This document shows, one piece after another, positions 20,401 through 28,907 of a stretch of 64,000 bases of DNA. Position numbers and translations under genes: made by a program. Within the stretch, counting starts at the first letter, position 1; every line of letters begins with the position of its first letter. This DNA comes from Pedobacter sp. SL55 (GTDB lineage: Bacteria; Bacteroidota; Bacteroidia; Sphingobacteriales; Sphingobacteriaceae). The notes under the pieces are model-generated. The model was not told the DNA's origin. It ran no database searches and saw only the letters and a program-made list of their open reading frames with translations. The stretch covers positions 620,001-684,000 of the forward strand of contig NZ_CP113059.1 of assembly GCF_026625705.1 (NCBI RefSeq). The letters run 5' to 3'.

Positions 20401-21513
20401 GGACAATGGTATAGGAATACCAGAAAGCAGTAAGGATAAACTTTTCAGTGATTTTTTCCAGATAGACACCCTGGCTCGGGGCATATTGGTTCGGGTATTG
20501 GCCTGGCATTATCTAAAAGTATAGTAGTAGCCCATGGTGGAAAAATTGCGATTGACAGTAGGCAGGAAACACCAGAAAAACCTGGCGACACCAAGTTTAC
20601 TGTTACCTTAAAAAAAGGCAAATTGGCAATCAATGCAGATTATGAAGAAACAAACAGCACTCCTACTAACAGCCTCTACCAAGTTAATGTGCCCAAAAAT
20701 ACAGTAACAGAAGTAACCGGAGCTGGAGCTGTATTTGAAGAGACCATATTAATTGTAGAAGATAACCCAGAGATTAGGCAAATGCTACGTGGTTTTTTAT
20801 CGCCATTTTATCATGTTGTAGAGGCCGAAAACGGACAAATAGGTTGGGAAACTGCTACAGAGTTACTTCCAGACCTTGTAATTTGCGATATCATGATGCC
20901 TGTTATGAACGGTTTAGAATTGTGTGGCAGCTTAAAAACAGACGAACGAACAGCGCACATTCCAGTAATTTTACTTACAGCAATGGATTCGCATCTTCAA
21001 ATGGTAGATGGTCTTGAAACTGGTGCAGATATCTATATTACCAAACCTTTTAGCACAGAACTGCTTTTACTTAACGTTCGAAATTTGCTCCAGGCCAGAA
21101 AAATGATGCGAAAGAAATTTACTGAAGAAGTAAACCTTAAACCTCAAGACATCACTATAAACAAAGCTGATCATGACTTCATGTTAAAAGTAGTTCAGTT
21201 TGTGGATGATAAAATGGCCGACCAACATTTTGTAATACAAGATTTAGCTAATGAGGTAGGCATGAGCCAACCAGTGCTTTATAAGAAAATAAGAGCAGTT
21301 ACAGACCTTTCCGTGAATGATTTCATCAAATCTATTCGCTTAAAGAAGGCGCTCTCCCTATTAGAAACAAATCAATACAATATCTCCGAAATCTCCTATT
21401 TAGTGGGCTTCAACGATGCCAAGTATTTCAGTAGGGAATTCAAAAAACAATTCGGCTATACGCCTACGGAATATTTGAAAAAAATACAATCTAACAATGA
21501 CACGGTCTCGTAG
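17446..21513 (+). CDS. Hybrid two-component system regulator (HTCS) of the PUL, two frameshifts
   Basis: A single protein of about 1,355 residues split over three frames: 17446-18340, about 18341-20470 and about 20475-21513. Domains in order are signal peptide (MRFNSSVGIFF), a two-part periplasmic propeller with many WIGT/WVGT repeats, a Y_Y_Y domain, a membrane segment (19810-19910), a histidine kinase with HVSHEIRTPLTL and NLLSNAFKF, a receiver with phospho-Asp in LVICDIMMPVMNG, and an AraC HTH (QDLANEVGMSQPVLYKK...ISYLVGFNDAKYFSREFKKQFG). The inter-frame sequence stays open: TAC CAG CAT AAC CCA resumes at 18341, and GSGHIGSGIGLALSKS spans the second break. It likely senses an oligosaccharide in the periplasm and activates the adjacent SusCD/GH88 units. 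Confidence 0.92.
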
Positions 21514-21639
21514 AGAAATTACTTGTAGGTTTGTAAGATGCTGAAAAAATTGGCGATGGAGCTCATAAAATGAAATTTTACAGGGACCATAAGCATATAA
21601 ATTTGAGAAACAGCATTTGATCTTATATATAAAAATAGC

Positions 21640-22782
21640 ATGGCCGGTATCTATATCCACATCCCTTTCTGTAAAAAAGCTTGCACCTATTGCGATTTCC
21701 ACTTTACCACCTCAACAAAATACCTTAACGAGATGGTTAAAGCAATTTGCAAAGAAATCATATTTAAGAAAAATAGGCTAGCGCAACAACAAATTGGCAG
21801 CATCTATTTTGGTGGAGGAACACCTTCTGTATTACCAACGGCCGCATTGCAGCAAATCCTTGCTACCATAGAAAATCACTTTTCTATTTCTTCGGATGCA
21901 GAAATTACCTTAGAAGCAAATCCCGACGACCTTACAGCTTTGAAAATTGCTGAACTGAGAAAATTACCTGTTAATCGTTTCAGCATTGGCACACAATCTT
22001 TTTTTAACGAAGATCTAGTTTGGATGAACCGTGCCCACAACGCACAAGAAGCAACGGATTGTATTAAGCGCAGTCAGGATGCTGGGTTTGAAAACCTTAC
22101 TATAGATTTAATTTATGGCTATCCCCTACTCACTAACGAAAAGTGGAAAACCAACATTCAAACTGCAATTGAACTTCAGGTGCCACACTTGTCGGCTTAT
22201 TCGCTTACGGTGGAGGCTAAAACAGCTTTGGCAAACGCCATTGAAAAAGGCAAACAGCCAGATATTAGTGATGAACAAAGCGCAGAACAGTTTATGATGC
22301 TCGTTGATACGGTTACCGCAAGCGGCTTTGAGCACTACGAAATTTCTAATTATAGCTTACCCGGAAAATACGCCGTACATAATACCAATTATTGGAGAGG
22401 TGTCGCGTATTTAGGCATTGGCCCTTCGGCCCATGGTTTTGATGGGCACGATAGATACATCAATATTGCCAACAATGCCAAATACATGGAAAGCCTGTTT
22501 AAAGGAGAGCTTCTAGAAACTGTAGAGCAACTCAGCAGCACTGATAAATTTAATGAATACGTAATGACCTCTTTAAGAACGATGTGGGGCTTAAACTTAG
22601 AAAAAGTTGCGAGTGATTTTGGCAAGAACTACGTAGATCAAATTCAGAAACTTATGAAGAACTTTGTTGCCGACGGACAATTACTGAACGAGGGCAATGT
22701 GATTAAACTTACCAACAAAGGAAAATTATTTGCAGATGGTATTGCTGCAGCATTCTTCGTGGATGAGGAAGATTTTAACTAA
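21640..22782 (+). CDS. hemW: Radical SAM heme chaperone HemW
   Basis: A 380-residue HemW/coproporphyrinogen III oxidase-like protein. The radical SAM [4Fe-4S] motif CKKACTYC (Cys11, 15, 18) follows GIYIHIPF, and then come YFGGGTPS, the SAM-binding EANPDDL and RFSIGTQSF. Members with this N-terminus insert heme into respiratory proteins; true HemN enzymes have a longer N-terminus. Cytoplasmic. It stands alone behind the hybrid regulator, with no clear operon partner. A role in heme delivery fits a genome with the heme-rich oxidase cluster seen further right. Confidence 0.92.
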   Translation: MAGIYIHIPFCKKACTYCDFHFTTSTKYLNEMVKAICKEIIFKKNRLAQQQIGSIYFGGGTPSVLPTAALQQILATIENHFSISSDAEITLEANPDDLTALKIAELRKLPVNRFSIGTQSFFNEDLVWMNRAHNAQEATDCIKRSQDAGFENLTIDLIYGYPLLTNEKWKTNIQTAIELQVPHLSAYSLTVEAKTALANAIEKGKQPDISDEQSAEQFMMLVDTVTASGFEHYEISNYSLPGKYAVHNTNYWRGVAYLGIGPSAHGFDGHDRYINIANNAKYMESLFKGELLETVEQLSSTDKFNEYVMTSLRTMWGLNLEKVASDFGKNYVDQIQKLMKNFVADGQLLNEGNVIKLTNKGKLFADGIAAAFFVDEEDFN

Positions 22783-22867
22783 TCCAAGTTGGTATAGTTT
22801 TACTTAATCCTAACGCAACAGTTATCAGCTCCTATTTTTTAAAATCGTAATTTTGAGACATGAAACC

Positions 22868-22907
22868 ATCATGATTTATCCACGCATACCGCGAAAAAAA
22901 TCATGAT
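22868..22907. promoter_or_regulatory. Paired ATCATGAT palindromes, candidate operator
   Basis: Perfect 10-base inverted arms ATCATGATTT (22868-22877) and AAATCATGAT (22898-22907). Each contains the palindrome ATCATGAT, and the two palindromes are 32 bases apart centre to centre, about three helical turns. The SDR gene starts 36 bases downstream. Two dimer sites on the same DNA face would fit a repressor operator. A stem-loop is the alternative. Confidence 0.35.
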
Positions 22908-22942
22908 CGCTTCAGAACCATTATAAAACAAGGCTTAAAAAC

Positions 22943-23728
22943 ATGAAAGATAAAGTTATTTGGATTACTGGCGCTTCATCGGGTATTGGCGAAGCATTGG
23001 TTTACGAGCTAGCTAATGCAGGTGCAAAACTGATTATTTCTTCTCGCAACCGCGATGAACTTTTTCGTGTAAAACAAAAATGCCGCAACCAAATAGATAC
23101 CCACGTACTTTCGTTAGATTTAGAAGACAGCGAAAGCCTTCCCAAAAAAGCCGAAGAAGCCATCCGTATTTATGGTCGTATCGACATCCTGATTAACAGC
23201 GGCGGGATCAGTCAAAGAGCTTTAGCCCTAGCAACCGATTTAAAAACCGAAAAACGTTTCATGGATATCAATTTTTGGGGCACTGTAATTTTAAGTAAAG
23301 CCGTGTTGCCTCAAATGATTAGACAAGATTCTGGCTCAATTGTATGCGTGAGTAGTTTAGTCGGCAAATTTGGCACCAGTTTACGTTCGGCATATTCAGC
23401 TTCCAAACATGCATTGCACGGCTATTTCGAATCATTAAGAATTGAACTGGACAGCACCAATATCCACATTTTATTAGCTTGCCCTGGATTCATCAAAACC
23501 AACGTTACCATCAATGCCTTAACTGCCGATGGTAGTAAGCAAGGCACTATGGACCAAGCGCAAGAAAATGGAATGCCAGCAGCAGAATGCGCTAAACAAA
23601 TCATCAAAGCTATTCAAAAGAAAAAAGATGAGGTTTATATTGGCGGCAAGGAAGTAAAAGGTGTGTTATTAAAACGTCTATTTCCTTCGTATTTTACTAA
23701 AATTATTAAAAAAGCGAAAGTAACTTAA
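22943..23728 (+). CDS. Short-chain dehydrogenase/reductase (SDR) family oxidoreductase
   Basis: A 261-residue classical SDR. The NAD(P)-binding TGASSGIG is at residues 9-16, NSGG (variant of NAGG) at 85-88, the catalytic Ser138 in VCVSS, and Tyr151/Lys155 in YSASK. Arg36 in SSRNRDEL after the second strand favours NADP. It is most like the DHRS7-type group, with a C-terminal extension containing VYIGGKEVKGVLLKRLFP. Cytoplasmic or membrane-associated. The substrate cannot be told from the sequence, and neighbours give no pathway clue. Confidence 0.9.
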   Translation: MKDKVIWITGASSGIGEALVYELANAGAKLIISSRNRDELFRVKQKCRNQIDTHVLSLDLEDSESLPKKAEEAIRIYGRIDILINSGGISQRALALATDLKTEKRFMDINFWGTVILSKAVLPQMIRQDSGSIVCVSSLVGKFGTSLRSAYSASKHALHGYFESLRIELDSTNIHILLACPGFIKTNVTINALTADGSKQGTMDQAQENGMPAAECAKQIIKAIQKKKDEVYIGGKEVKGVLLKRLFPSYFTKIIKKAKVT

Positions 23729-23740
23729 CTGCTAATATTC

Positions 23741-23818
23741 GCCACAGATACACAAATAAAGATGATGCGTTTTTTTAATCAATATTGATTTCAGAGACTC
23801 AATCTGTGCATCTGTGGC
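23741..23818. repeat. Inverted repeat GCCACAGAT...ATCTGTGGC
   Basis: Nine-base perfect arms at 23741-23749 and 23810-23818, with further partial matching inside (ACAGATACACA / TGTGCATCTGT). It lies just past the SDR stop. The shape resembles short dispersed intergenic repeats, and it could fold in the transcript. Confidence 0.5.
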
Positions 23819-23949
23819 TAATTAAGATGATATCAATCATTTTATTCACTTTTTATCTTAATCTGATTACACGTTTTCATTTTAAAATTACAACTTTGTA
23901 CTGATTACATTTATCGCAATATTAATCAGCAGTTTACATAAAATAAACA

Positions 23950-24827
23950 ATGAGCTTCAATTTAAAACCAGTAGACACTGTAGAAACCATCACTCCCGAG
24001 GACTTTAAGAAGAACTATCTTAAGAAAAAACGTCCTTTGGTGATTAAAGGCCTTACTAAAGACTGGCCTGCTAGAGAGAAATGGACTACCGAATATTTGA
24101 AGGAAATTGGCGGCGATTTGGAAGTGCCTCTTTACGACAACTCAAAGGCAGATCCGAGCAAACCTATCAATGCTGCCACTGCGCACATGAAGTTTGGCGA
24201 CTACCTAGATTTAATTAAGCGTGAGCCTACCGAGTTAAGGATATTTTTTTCAACCTATTTAAGAAAGTTCCAAGCTTAATCAACGATATCAAAATCCCAA
24301 AAGATTTAATGGGCGGTTTTATTGAAAGTATGCCAGCTATGTTTTTTGGTGGTTCAAATTCGGTAACTTTCCTACACTACGATATCGATTTACCTCATAT
24401 TTTCCATACGCACTTTGGCGGCCGTAAGCACATTATTTTGTTCGATTATAAGTGGAAAAAACGTTTGTACTGCTTGCCAAATGCAACTTACGCCTTAGAA
24501 GATTATAAGGTAGACAATCCAGATTTCGAGAAATTTCCTTCGCTAAATGGCATTGAAGGCTACGAGGTTTATTTAGAACATGGCGATACTTTATTTATGC
24601 CAACCGGCATGTGGCACTGGATGAAATACGTTGATGGTTCTTTCTCGCTAAGTTTAAGAGCTTGGGACCAATCTATCACTCGTAAAGTGGCCAGCGTTTG
24701 GAGTTTATTTAGACATGGTGCGGTAGACAGCTTAATCAAAATGGCATTTAAAGAAAAATATGCGCATTGGCGAGAGAAAAAAGCCATACAAAGAGCCGAA
24801 AATGCTTACGCAAAAGGTAAACTTTAA
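23950..24827 (+). CDS. Cupin-like/JmjC-type domain protein, frameshift at a T7 run
   Basis: Two frames form one protein of about 292 residues. 23950-24250 encodes MSFNLKPVDT...ELRIF, and the second frame resumes with FNLFKKVPSLINDIKIPKDLMGGF and runs to 24827. One T added to the T7 run at 24244-24250 joins them. The second part has the cupin_8 core: HYDIDLPHIFHTHFGGRKHIILF (metal-binding HxD-like region), a TLFMPTGMWHWMKYV strand with the distal His, and SLSLRAW. This family contains Fe(II)/2-oxoglutarate hydroxylases and related proteins; the target is unknown. A possible promoter-like AACTTTG lies near 23896. Confidence 0.85.
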
Positions 24828-24848
24828 AATAATTAGAAAAGCAAATTC

Positions 24849-24898
24849 AGCGGGGCATCGGTTACGGTAGCCCCGCTTTCACTTCTATCTTTTTTGTT
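24849..24898 (+). terminator. Rho-independent terminator after the cupin-like gene
   Basis: Perfect eight-base GC-rich arms AGCGGGGC (24849-24856) and GCCCCGCT (24870-24877), followed shortly by a T-rich stretch ending in six Ts. It lies 21 bases after the stop codon. Confidence 0.7.
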
Positions 24899-24915
24899 GA
24901 CATCATCACAACCTG

Positions 24916-24984
24916 TTGTCACGCTGAGTTTATCGAAGCGTCTACAAGTAACAAACAAATCCTTCGACAAGCTCAGGATGACAA
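24916..24984. repeat. REP-like inverted repeat
   Basis: Arms TTGTCACGCTGAGTTTATCG (from 24916) and CCTTCGACAAGCTCAGGATG (from 24961) are imperfect inverted copies over about 23 bases. This sequence type is common as a dispersed intergenic repeat in bacterial genomes. A second inverted repeat, TTCTTTGCGT/ACGCAAAGAA (25048-25057 and 25117-25126), follows. No gene is seen in 24828-25203. Confidence 0.65.
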
Positions 24985-25165
24985 TCACCAAAAAAGGATA
25001 ATCGCTCAATCGGGTTTATTGCACAAAAACTTATGCAAATCTTGGCGTTCTTTGCGTACCTCTTCTTTTACTTTACGGCTAATTTTAACGCAATGGTTTT
25101 TAGGAATTTGCTAATAACGCAAAGAAGAAGTAAAAAACACTCCAATCTCATAAACGTAAAAATAA

Positions 25166-25196
25166 TTGTGCCTTTATCAATCGCTTAGTAATTTCG
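25166..25196 (+). promoter_or_regulatory. Candidate Bacteroidota promoter of the acetyltransferase gene
   Basis: TTG (25166-25168), 20 bases, then TAATTTCG (25189-25196) fits the known Bacteroidota pattern TTTG-N19-21-TAnnTTTG with one mismatch in the -7 box. The start codon follows 7 bases later. Confidence 0.5.
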
Positions 25197-25203
25197 CAGC
25201 ACG

Positions 25204-25818
25204 ATGGAAGAGAAAAAAATGAGCGAAAAAGAAAAGATGCTAGCTGGTAAAGCTTATCAAGCTGGAGACAACGAACTGGCCAACGACAGGTTAAAAGCAC
25301 GTGAAATTGTTTTCGAGTTCAACAACCTGCCTCCGAAGCAAATTAAACAGCGCAAGCAGCTCATCAAAAAACTTTTTGGCAAAACCGAAACTATGTTTTA
25401 TGTAGAACCACCCTTTCGTTGCGATTATGGTTACAACATTGAAATTGGCGACCATTTCTACAGCAATTTCAACCTCACTATTTTAGACTGCGCCAAGGTA
25501 ACTATTGGTAGCCATGCTTTTATTGGTCCAAATGTGGCTATCTACACCGCTGGCCATCCACTACACCAACACTTACGTGATCAAGAGCACGAATGGGCAC
25601 AACCTATTACCATTGGCGATAGCGTGTGGCTAGGCGGTAATGTAGTCATCAACCCTGGCGTAACAATTGGCAGCAATGTAGTTATCGGTTCTGGCAGTGT
25701 AGTTACCAAAGATATTCCTGATAATGTATTTGCGGCTGGCAATCCTTGCAAAGTAATTAGAGCAATTACCGATGCCGACAAAGATTTTTATTACAAAAAT
25801 TATAAACTAGGCGAATAA
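25204..25818 (+). CDS. Sugar O-acetyltransferase (maltose/galactoside acetyltransferase type)
   Basis: A 204-residue enzyme of the left-handed beta-helix acetyltransferase group, which transfers acetyl from acetyl-CoA to a sugar hydroxyl. The N-terminal Mac domain (SEKEKMLAGKAYQAGDNEL) is followed by hexapeptide repeats such as VTIGSHAFIGPNVAIYTAGHP, with the catalytic His in TAGHPL, and VWLGGNVVINPGVTIGSNVVIG. The C-terminal AAGNPCKVIR is typical. A second ATG at 25219 (MSEKEK) is also possible. It appears monocistronic and cytoplasmic. Confidence 0.93.
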   Translation: MEEKKMSEKEKMLAGKAYQAGDNELANDRLKAREIVFEFNNLPPKQIKQRKQLIKKLFGKTETMFYVEPPFRCDYGYNIEIGDHFYSNFNLTILDCAKVTIGSHAFIGPNVAIYTAGHPLHQHLRDQEHEWAQPITIGDSVWLGGNVVINPGVTIGSNVVIGSGSVVTKDIPDNVFAAGNPCKVIRAITDADKDFYYKNYKLGE

Positions 25819-25836
25819 AACAATCCTTTTCAAGTT

Positions 25837-25849
25837 AAACTTCGTAAGT
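25837..25849. repeat. Half-copy of the AGACTTACGAAGTTT repeat
   Basis: AAACTTCGTAAGT matches one arm of the inverted repeats found at 36003-36086 and 46734-46766. It lies between the acetyltransferase and DUF3050 genes and has no second arm here. Confidence 0.5.
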
Positions 25850-25864
25850 ACTTTTAAAACACAC

Positions 25865-26647
25865 ATGAACTCACAAATAGAAAAAATAAACCAACAAGCG
25901 GCTCAGTTAAAAGCACAAATTGTAAACCATAAAGTATATACACAAATTGGCGATTTGCCAGCACTTCGCATCTTCATGGAGCATCATATCTACGCCGTTT
26001 GGGATTTCATGTCGTTATTAAAAGCACTACAAATTAATCTGACCTGCACTACTCTTCCTTGGTTTCCGGTAGGCAATGCCAAAACTCGCCAATTGATTAA
26101 TGAGATTGTAGCTGGAGAAGAATCAGACTTAGACGCTGATGGTGGTATTAAAAGTCATTTCGAATTGTACTTAGATGCGATGGAGCAAGTAGGCGCTAAC
26201 ACCAAACCTATTACCACTTTCATTAGTGCTTTGCAAAATGGAGCTACTTTTCAAGAAGCGTATGCCCAAGCCGAAGTTCCGTTAGCAGCTCAACAATTTA
26301 TGGATAGCACCTTTGCGGTAATCAACGCTGGCAAAAACCATGCAACTGCGGCGGCTTTTACTTTCGGGAGGGAAGATTTAATTCCAAATATGTTTCATAC
26401 CATGGTAAACGATTTGAACAGCAAACATCCAGATCAAGTAACCATTTTCAAGTATTATTTAGATAGACACATTGAGGTAGATGGCGATCATCATAGTCAT
26501 TTGGCTTTAACTATGACTAGCGAATTGTGCAAAACCGAAGAAGCTTGGAACGAAGCTGCAGCAGTTGTAAAAGAAGCGTTGCAACAGCGAATTGCTTTAT
26601 GGGATGCTGCGCTAGAAGAAATCGAAAACGTGGTAATGACAGCTTAA
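25865..26647 (+). CDS. DUF3050 (heme-oxygenase-like fold) protein
   Basis: A 260-residue soluble protein matching DUF3050. ALRIFMEHHIYAVWDFMSLLKALQ is the first helical block with the His pair, followed by INEIVAGEESD, FTFGREDLIPNMF and DRHIEVDGDHHSHLA. The His/Glu pattern resembles the heme-oxygenase-like diiron oxygenase fold, so a metal-dependent oxidase role is possible. The function is not known to me. It is a single gene, with the toxin-antitoxin-like pair following. Confidence 0.88.
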   Translation: MNSQIEKINQQAAQLKAQIVNHKVYTQIGDLPALRIFMEHHIYAVWDFMSLLKALQINLTCTTLPWFPVGNAKTRQLINEIVAGEESDLDADGGIKSHFELYLDAMEQVGANTKPITTFISALQNGATFQEAYAQAEVPLAAQQFMDSTFAVINAGKNHATAAAFTFGREDLIPNMFHTMVNDLNSKHPDQVTIFKYYLDRHIEVDGDHHSHLALTMTSELCKTEEAWNEAAAVVKEALQQRIALWDAALEEIENVVMTA

Positions 26648-26695
26648 AATTGTTTCCAAACTCTTTTTTTGATAACTTAGTACAAATTAACAGTG

Positions 26696-26922
26696 ATGGA
26701 AAATTTTGCAACATATATCAATATCGACCCAAACATCAGATTTGGTAAACCTTGCATTAAAGGTACTCGAATAAGCATTCAAGATATCCTAGGCTGGCTG
26801 GCTTCTGGGATGTCTAATGAAGAAATTTTATCCGATTTCCCTCAATTAGAATCGAACACATTAAAGCTGCACTAGCATTTGCAGCCAATAGTGAGACTAG
26901 AACTCGCTTAATTTCCGCTTAA
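26696..26922 (+). CDS. DUF433 antitoxin-like protein, frameshifted
   Basis: About 75 residues. ATYINIDPNIRFGKPCIKGTRISIQDILGWLASGMSNEEILSDFPQLE is a typical DUF433 HTH domain. After 26851 the frame changes and continues as EHIKAALAFAANSETRTRLISA, ending at TAA 26920-26922; one missing base explains it. The ATG at 26696 was chosen over the GTG just before it. The stop lies one base before the DUF5615 start, the standard antitoxin-toxin arrangement. The likely role is to bind the PIN-like partner and repress the operon. Confidence 0.85.
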
Positions 26923-26923
26923 C

Positions 26924-27301
26924 ATGAAAATATTGCTAGATGCAAATATTTCGTTCAAACTAAAGTTTAAACTATCAAAATATTTTACTGAAGTAGAACA
27001 TGTTGAAAGGATAAATATCCAGCAACCAGCTACTGACAATGATATCTGGCAATGGGCAAAATCAAAAAATGCCATTATTATTACCAATGATGACGACTTC
27101 TATCACTTCTCCAATTTGTATGGATTTCCGCCAAAGGTAATTTTATTGAGAACTGGAAATCAATCTACCAACCATCTAGGAGAAATTTCAGAAAAGCATA
27201 TCCAAGATATGATCAATCTTTCGGAAGATACAGAAACTGGTTTGCTTGAGATTTTTGATCAGCAAAACTCTTATCAAAAATTTAGGCTATCTTCAATGTA
27301 A
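26924..27301 (+). CDS. DUF5615 PIN-like toxin
   Basis: A 125-residue Mut7-C/PIN-like protein. Acidic residues of the putative nuclease site are Asp6 (MKILLDANIS) and the DDDFYHFSNL segment (NAIIITNDDDF), with the conserved PPKVILLRTGN after it. DUF5615 proteins pair with DUF433 as toxin-antitoxin systems, with the toxin presumed to be an RNase. Its stop lies only 14 bases before the ATG of the DUF5690 gene, so readthrough transcription into that gene is likely. Confidence 0.9.
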   Translation: MKILLDANISFKLKFKLSKYFTEVEHVERINIQQPATDNDIWQWAKSKNAIIITNDDDFYHFSNLYGFPPKVILLRTGNQSTNHLGEISEKHIQDMINLSEDTETGLLEIFDQQNSYQKFRLSSM

Positions 27302-27314
27302 GATTAACCTTTTT

Positions 27315-28580
27315 ATGAGCCAAAACAATTCTAGCAAATCCATCAAAACTGGGCTTTACGCTGCCGTAGTAGTATTTTTAGCCTACACCATGATTTTTGG
27401 CTATCGCAAAACTTTTACCGTGGCCACCTTCGATGGCTTAACCTTGGCAGGCTACAGCTACAAAACAATTTTGGTGATTAGCCAAATGCTGGGTTATTTA
27501 CTCGCCAAGTTCTATGGCATCAAATACATTTCAGAACTTAAACGAACTGGCAGAGGAAAAATCATTCTTTTATTAACTGGAATTTCTTGGTTAAGCTGGT
27601 TACTTTTTGCGGTGATCCCCATGCCTTACAATATCGTTTTTCTATTTGTAAATGGTTTTCCATTGGGGATGCTTTGGGGCGTAGTTTTTTCTTACGTAGA
27701 AGGAAGAAGAAGTACCGATTTTATTGGCGCCACTTTAGCAGTAAGTTTCATTTTTGCTTCGGGTTTTGTAAAATCTGTTGGAGCTTGGTTAATGGCTGAG
27801 TTTGGCATTTCTGAGTTTTGGATGCCTTTTTACACTGGTTTGGTATTTTGCATTCCACTGGTGTTTTTTGTTTTCCTGATGGAGAAAATACCGCAGCCGA
27901 GCGAAGAAGACATCGAATACAGAGCTGAACGTGTAGCCATGACTACCGAAGATAGAAAGAAATTTATCAGAGACTTTTTAGGTGGAATTATTGCATGTGT
28001 CATCATTTACTGCTTTGCCACTATTTTTAGAGACATCAGAGATAATTTTAGTGCCGAGATGTGGAAGGAAATGGGTTTCTTTAATCAGCCTGCATTATTT
28101 TCTAAAACGGAAACCCCAATTACCATCATTGTGCTGGTACTTATTGGCAGCATGGTAATGATTAAAAACAACTTCCTTGCTTTAAAAACAGCACATTGGT
28201 TTATTGTGATTGGTTTTGTGATTGCAGGTGTTTCAACCTTGATTTTCAAATACAATCAGCTAAGCCCTATTGCTTGGATGACTTTAGTAGGTTTAGGTTT
28301 GTATATGGTTTACATTCCATTCAATGCTATCTTTTTCGACAGATTAATTTCTACTTTCAAGTATGCCAGTAACGTAGGTTTCCTCATTTACATTGCTGAT
28401 GCTTTTGGTTATGTAGGCAGTATTGGCGTATTGTTAAGCAAAGAGATTTTTAAAGTAAAACTGAATTGGGTTACGTTCTTTTCTAGTAGCGTGATGATTT
28501 TATCTGTTGTTGGGGTATTGCTTACTTTCTATTCCTTGTATTATTTTTCGAAGAAGTATCGAAAGATGATTAGCAAATAA
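27315..28580 (+). CDS. DUF5690-family multi-spanning membrane protein (MFS-like)
   Basis: About 421 residues from the ATG at 27315 (MSQNNSSK); an earlier in-frame start at 27246 lies inside the toxin gene and was rejected. About 12 hydrophobic segments, with GYRKTFTVATFDG and SQMLGYLLAKFYGIKYIS, fit DUF5690, a Bacteroidota family related to major facilitator transporters. The substrate is unknown. The last 24 residues (VVGVLLTFYS...) are duplicated just downstream as a gene remnant. Confidence 0.87.
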   Translation: MSQNNSSKSIKTGLYAAVVVFLAYTMIFGYRKTFTVATFDGLTLAGYSYKTILVISQMLGYLLAKFYGIKYISELKRTGRGKIILLLTGISWLSWLLFAVIPMPYNIVFLFVNGFPLGMLWGVVFSYVEGRRSTDFIGATLAVSFIFASGFVKSVGAWLMAEFGISEFWMPFYTGLVFCIPLVFFVFLMEKIPQPSEEDIEYRAERVAMTTEDRKKFIRDFLGGIIACVIIYCFATIFRDIRDNFSAEMWKEMGFFNQPALFSKTETPITIIVLVLIGSMVMIKNNFLALKTAHWFIVIGFVIAGVSTLIFKYNQLSPIAWMTLVGLGLYMVYIPFNAIFFDRLISTFKYASNVGFLIYIADAFGYVGSIGVLLSKEIFKVKLNWVTFFSSSVMILSVVGVLLTFYSLYYFSKKYRKMISK

Positions 28581-28677
28581 GCGCTCTTTAGGATTTGTAA
28601 TCCCGTTCGCTAGCGCATGCCTGTGTGGCGTGTGCTGCACATTTAACTCACACGCGGCACGCGTGCGCTAGCATAGG
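28506..28677 (+). repeat. Tandem duplication, copy 1
   Basis: 172 bases covering the last 24 codons and stop of the DUF5690 gene plus the GC-rich downstream repeat. It is closely matched by the next copy. Within it, GTTCGCTAGCGCATGCCTGT and the complementary CGTGCGCTAGCATAGG region form an inverted repeat, strikingly GC-rich for this genome. Confidence 0.85.
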
Positions 28678-28752
28678 GTTGTTGGGGTGTTGCTTACTTT
28701 TTATTCACTTTATTATTTTTCGAGGAAGTATAGGAAGATGATTAGCAACTAA
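28678..28752 (+). pseudogene. Remnant 3' end of a second DUF5690-family gene
   Basis: Twenty-four codons plus stop encode VVGVLLTFYSLYYFSRKYRK..., nearly identical to the DUF5690 C-terminus. Nine bases differ; five changed codons are silent and two are replacements (Lys to Arg, Lys to Asn). That codon pattern suggests it diverged as part of a working paralogue before the body was lost. It has no start or upstream part. Confidence 0.7.
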
Positions 28753-28856
28753 GCGCTCTTTAGGGTTTGTAATCCCGTTCGCTAGCGCATGCCTGTGGCG
28801 TGTGCGCTGCACATTAACAAATTAACTCACACGCGGCACTCGTGCGCTAGCATAGG
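28678..28856 (+). repeat. Tandem duplication, copy 2
   Basis: Copy of 28506-28677 with scattered substitutions and small indels, followed by a short direct repeat of TGCGATAGCATAGG-type sequence up to 28880. It includes the coding remnant listed separately. No intact gene lies between 28581 and 28907. Confidence 0.85.
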
Positions 28857-28907
28857 TGCGATAGCATAGGTGCGATAGCACGATTCGCTTCATTACAAAC
28901 CAAACTA

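Noticed and set aside
18746..20524. A stand-alone sensor kinase gene
   Set aside because: It begins at a TTG inside the propeller, and the frame is open from 18341. It is the middle part of the hybrid regulator.
24309..24827. A separate cupin gene with its own ATG (MGGFIESM)
   Set aside because: The same frame is open upstream to the T7 run with conserved sequence (FNLFKKVPSLIND), so the ATG is internal.
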